Origin: DAIDKA01 sp049792815
GTDB lineage: Bacteria; Pseudomonadota; Gammaproteobacteria; Steroidobacterales; Steroidobacteraceae
Reading direction: 5' to 3'
Assembly (NCBI GenBank): GCA_049792815.1
Contig: JBARBG010000156.1
Location: forward strand, 1-15,294
Length of the DNA stretch: 15,294 bases
Below the pieces are notes generated by a model, which was given only the letters and a program-made list of their open reading frames with translations, searched no databases and had not been told where the DNA came from. Of this stretch, positions 13,608 through 15,294 are shown one piece after another. Both the position numbers and the translations under genes were made by a program. Position 1 is the stretch's first letter. Each line of letters starts with the position of its first letter.

Positions 13608-15294
13608 GTGACATTGCACTGCCGCTGCGCGAGTCCGCTCGTGTTCCTGGTTCTGGCCTGCGCGGCGCGAGCCGCGCCGCAACAAGCCGACCCGCAGGCG
13701 GGGCAACAGGCGTATCAGCACGCCTGCGCCATGTGCCACGACCATGGCGAGGCGCTGCGCGCACCGACGCTGGCGACCCTCAAGGCCATGCGCTATCAGC
13801 AGATCTACTACGCACTGACCGTCGGCAAGATGCAGGCTCAGGGCCATAGCCTGTCGGCGGCCGAGCGCTCCGCGCTCATTGATTTCCTCATCGGCAGGGC
13901 CCGGGTGAGCGACGCCTGGACGGCGCAGCTGCGCTGCACGGCGGCCCGGCGCAAGGTCGACCTCAGCATGCCGGCGACGGTGGCCGATTTCGGTTTCGAC
14001 CCGCAAAACCACCGGCACCTTACGGCGCAGGAAGCAGGCATCACCACCGCTGACTTCCCTCATATGCAGCTCGCCTGGGCGCTGGCCTTTCCGCGCGCCA
14101 CCACCATGCGCGCGCAGTCCGCCATCGTCGGCACCACGCTGTTCCTGCCGGTCGCCGATGCCGCGCAGCTGTATGCGATCGACATCGCGCAGCAACCCTG
14201 CCTGAAGTGGATCTACAAGAGCGATGTGCCACTGCGCACCGGCGTTGGCTACGGAGAATTGCCCGGGTCGCATCGCAAGGTGCTGGTGTTTGCAGATGTC
14301 GGTACGCGAATTCACATGGTGGATGCGGCGACGGGTGTGCCGCTGTGGAAGCACGCGGTGCACCTGACCGCGCTGTCCAATACCACCGGCACTCCGGTAC
14401 TGCTGGGCGGACGCGTCTACGTGCCGCTGTCGGCTTCCGAGATCAATGTCGGCGCCGATAAGAATCACCTGTGCTGCACGACGCACGGGGCAGTCATCGC
14501 GCTGGATGCGAAGACCGGTCGCGAGATCTGGACGGCGCACACCATGCCGGATGCCAAACCCATTCACGACCGCGGGGACGGCCAGATGATGTGGGGCCCG
14601 TCGGGCGCGCCGATCTGGACGTCGCCGGCCATCGATGAGAAGCGCGGCGTGCTGTATGTCGGAACCGGCGAGGCAACTTCGGCGCCGGCCGCGCCAACCA
14701 CCGACTCGGTGCTGGCCATTGACCTTGCGACGGGTGCGATCCGCTGGCGCTTCCAGTCGACCGCCGACGACATCTTCCTGACCGGCTGCATGATCCGCCA
14801 CGATGGTCTGAACTGTCCGCACGAGGGTCGGCTGCTCGACCATGACTTCGGCGCCTCCATGGTACTGGCGAGAAGTCCGGATGGGCATGATGTGGTACTG
14901 GCGGGGCAGAAGTCCGGGATGCTCTACGCTTTGGACCCCGATGCGCAGGGCAAGGTGCTCTGGAAACACAGCTTTGGCGCGGGCTCGGTGATCGGCGGAA
15001 TCCACTGGGGACTGGCATTCGATGGCGCGCGCGTGTTCGCGCCCATGAACACCTTCCCGGGACCCGATGGCAAGGACCCGGGGGAGGTGGCCGGGCTGCA
15101 TGCGGTGGCGGTGGATTCGGGGAAGGTGCTCTGGTCCTATTATCCGCAACCGGATTGCTCGGGCGGGCGCAAGGCCCGCGTGCGCACCTGCGCCACCGTG
15201 ACCGGGATGACCGGTGCGCCCACCGTCATCGCCGGGGCAGTCGTGGAAGGCAGTGCCGATGGCTTTCTGCGGGCGTTCGATGTGAACACCGGAG
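13608..15294 (+). CDS. Quinohaemoprotein, polyvinyl-alcohol-dehydrogenase-like (3' end beyond window)
   Basis: Partial: 562 codons are visible, without a stop. Start GTG at 13608 is chosen because AAAGGGGG lies 6 bases upstream and a signal peptide follows at once (LVFLVLACAARAA, cleavage near residue 23). A short cytochrome c domain has CAMCH at 40-44 and probable axial Met75 (GKMQAQG). The PQQ-binding propeller begins near 165. The adjacent Cys289-Cys290 in HLCCTTHGAVIALDAKTG is the vicinal-disulfide position that stacks on PQQ in quinoprotein alcohol dehydrogenases and matches the CCTF-type motif I recall from PVA dehydrogenase. WTSPAID, YVGTGE and DHDFGAS follow as in that family. The order haem first, propeller second also fits PVA dehydrogenase rather than type II alcohol dehydrogenases. 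Actual substrate is unknown: secondary alcohols or polyols are reasonable. Confidence 0.88.
   Translation, partial: MTLHCRCASPLVFLVLACAARAAPQQADPQAGQQAYQHACAMCHDHGEALRAPTLATLKAMRYQQIYYALTVGKMQAQGHSLSAAERSALIDFLIGRARVSDAWTAQLRCTAARRKVDLSMPATVADFGFDPQNHRHLTAQEAGITTADFPHMQLAWALAFPRATTMRAQSAIVGTTLFLPVADAAQLYAIDIAQQPCLKWIYKSDVPLRTGVGYGELPGSHRKVLVFADVGTRIHMVDAATGVPLWKHAVHLTALSNTTGTPVLLGGRVYVPLSASEINVGADKNHLCCTTHGAVIALDAKTGREIWTAHTMPDAKPIHDRGDGQMMWGPSGAPIWTSPAIDEKRGVLYVGTGEATSAPAAPTTDSVLAIDLATGAIRWRFQSTADDIFLTGCMIRHDGLNCPHEGRLLDHDFGASMVLARSPDGHDVVLAGQKSGMLYALDPDAQGKVLWKHSFGAGSVIGGIHWGLAFDGARVFAPMNTFPGPDGKDPGEVAGLHAVAVDSGKVLWSYYPQPDCSGGRKARVRTCATVTGMTGAPTVIAGAVVEGSADGFLRAFDVNTG

Noticed and set aside
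13555..13764. Upstream N-terminal extension of the GDH-type PQQ gene
   Set aside because: It would displace the signal peptide from the N-terminus and overlap the signal peptide and haem region of the divergent gene.
13551..15149. 532-codon open frame on the minus strand opposite the PVADH-like gene
   Set aside because: The plus strand encodes a clear signal peptide, CAMCH haem site and PQQ propeller. The antisense frame is Arg/His-rich with no domain logic, as expected from high-GC codon bias.
1..15294. tRNA, rRNA, CRISPR array, insertion sequence or prophage
   Set aside because: No direct-repeat/spacer pattern, transposase-like protein, terminal inverted repeats or RNA gene was seen; nearly all bases are in housekeeping or metabolic genes.

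Overview
This window reads as a high-GC Gammaproteobacterium, possibly a soil or freshwater relative of the Steroidobacter/Xanthomonas side of the class. The inference rests on the GC-rich coding bias, a proteobacterial ArgR, an LptM lipoprotein (typical of Gram-negative bacteria with LptDE) and periplasmic PQQ/haem enzymes. Taxonomy cannot be fixed without a search. Almost every base is coding.

Layout. Positions 5-1204 (+) hold a Tat-exported DUF1501 protein. From 13554 down to 1201 the minus strand is one unbroken co-directional run. It starts with a PQQ dehydrogenase carrying an N-terminal haem domain (13554-11299), nudC (11281-10370) and an NRDE/TANGO2 protein (10366-9557). Next comes a 53-bp gap holding a promoter and two ARG boxes spaced exactly 21 bp centre to centre. 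The arginine operon follows: argR, argG, a P-loop protein of unknown function, argC, argD, an acylornithine-type carbamoyltransferase, argB, argH and a very small lptM lipoprotein gene. Five junctions in the operon are 4-base overlaps and the others are gaps of 3 to 29 bases. At the right edge a second PQQ/haem enzyme, of polyvinyl-alcohol-dehydrogenase type, is divergently transcribed (13608 to beyond the window, +).

How the genes work together. ArgB, ArgC and ArgD would convert an N-acylglutamate to N-acylornithine, the transcarbamylase would make N-acylcitrulline, and ArgG plus ArgH would turn citrulline into arginine. ArgR at the head of the operon probably represses its own transcript. 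Two steps have no recognisable gene here: N-acylglutamate synthesis (no ArgA, no ArgJ, no acetyltransferase domain on ArgB or ArgH) and deacylation (no ArgE).

The transcarbamylase is not ordinary ArgF. Its signature regions look like the acetyl/succinyl-ornithine enzymes, and the residue that separates acetyl- from succinyl-specific enzymes is Ala90, not the Glu of the acetyl enzyme. The unassigned P-loop protein, embedded between argG and argC by a 4-base overlap, is the best candidate for a missing step. The combination of a succinyl-leaning transcarbamylase, an orphan P-loop protein and a missing acyl-glutamate synthase is the most likely place in this window for undescribed biology.
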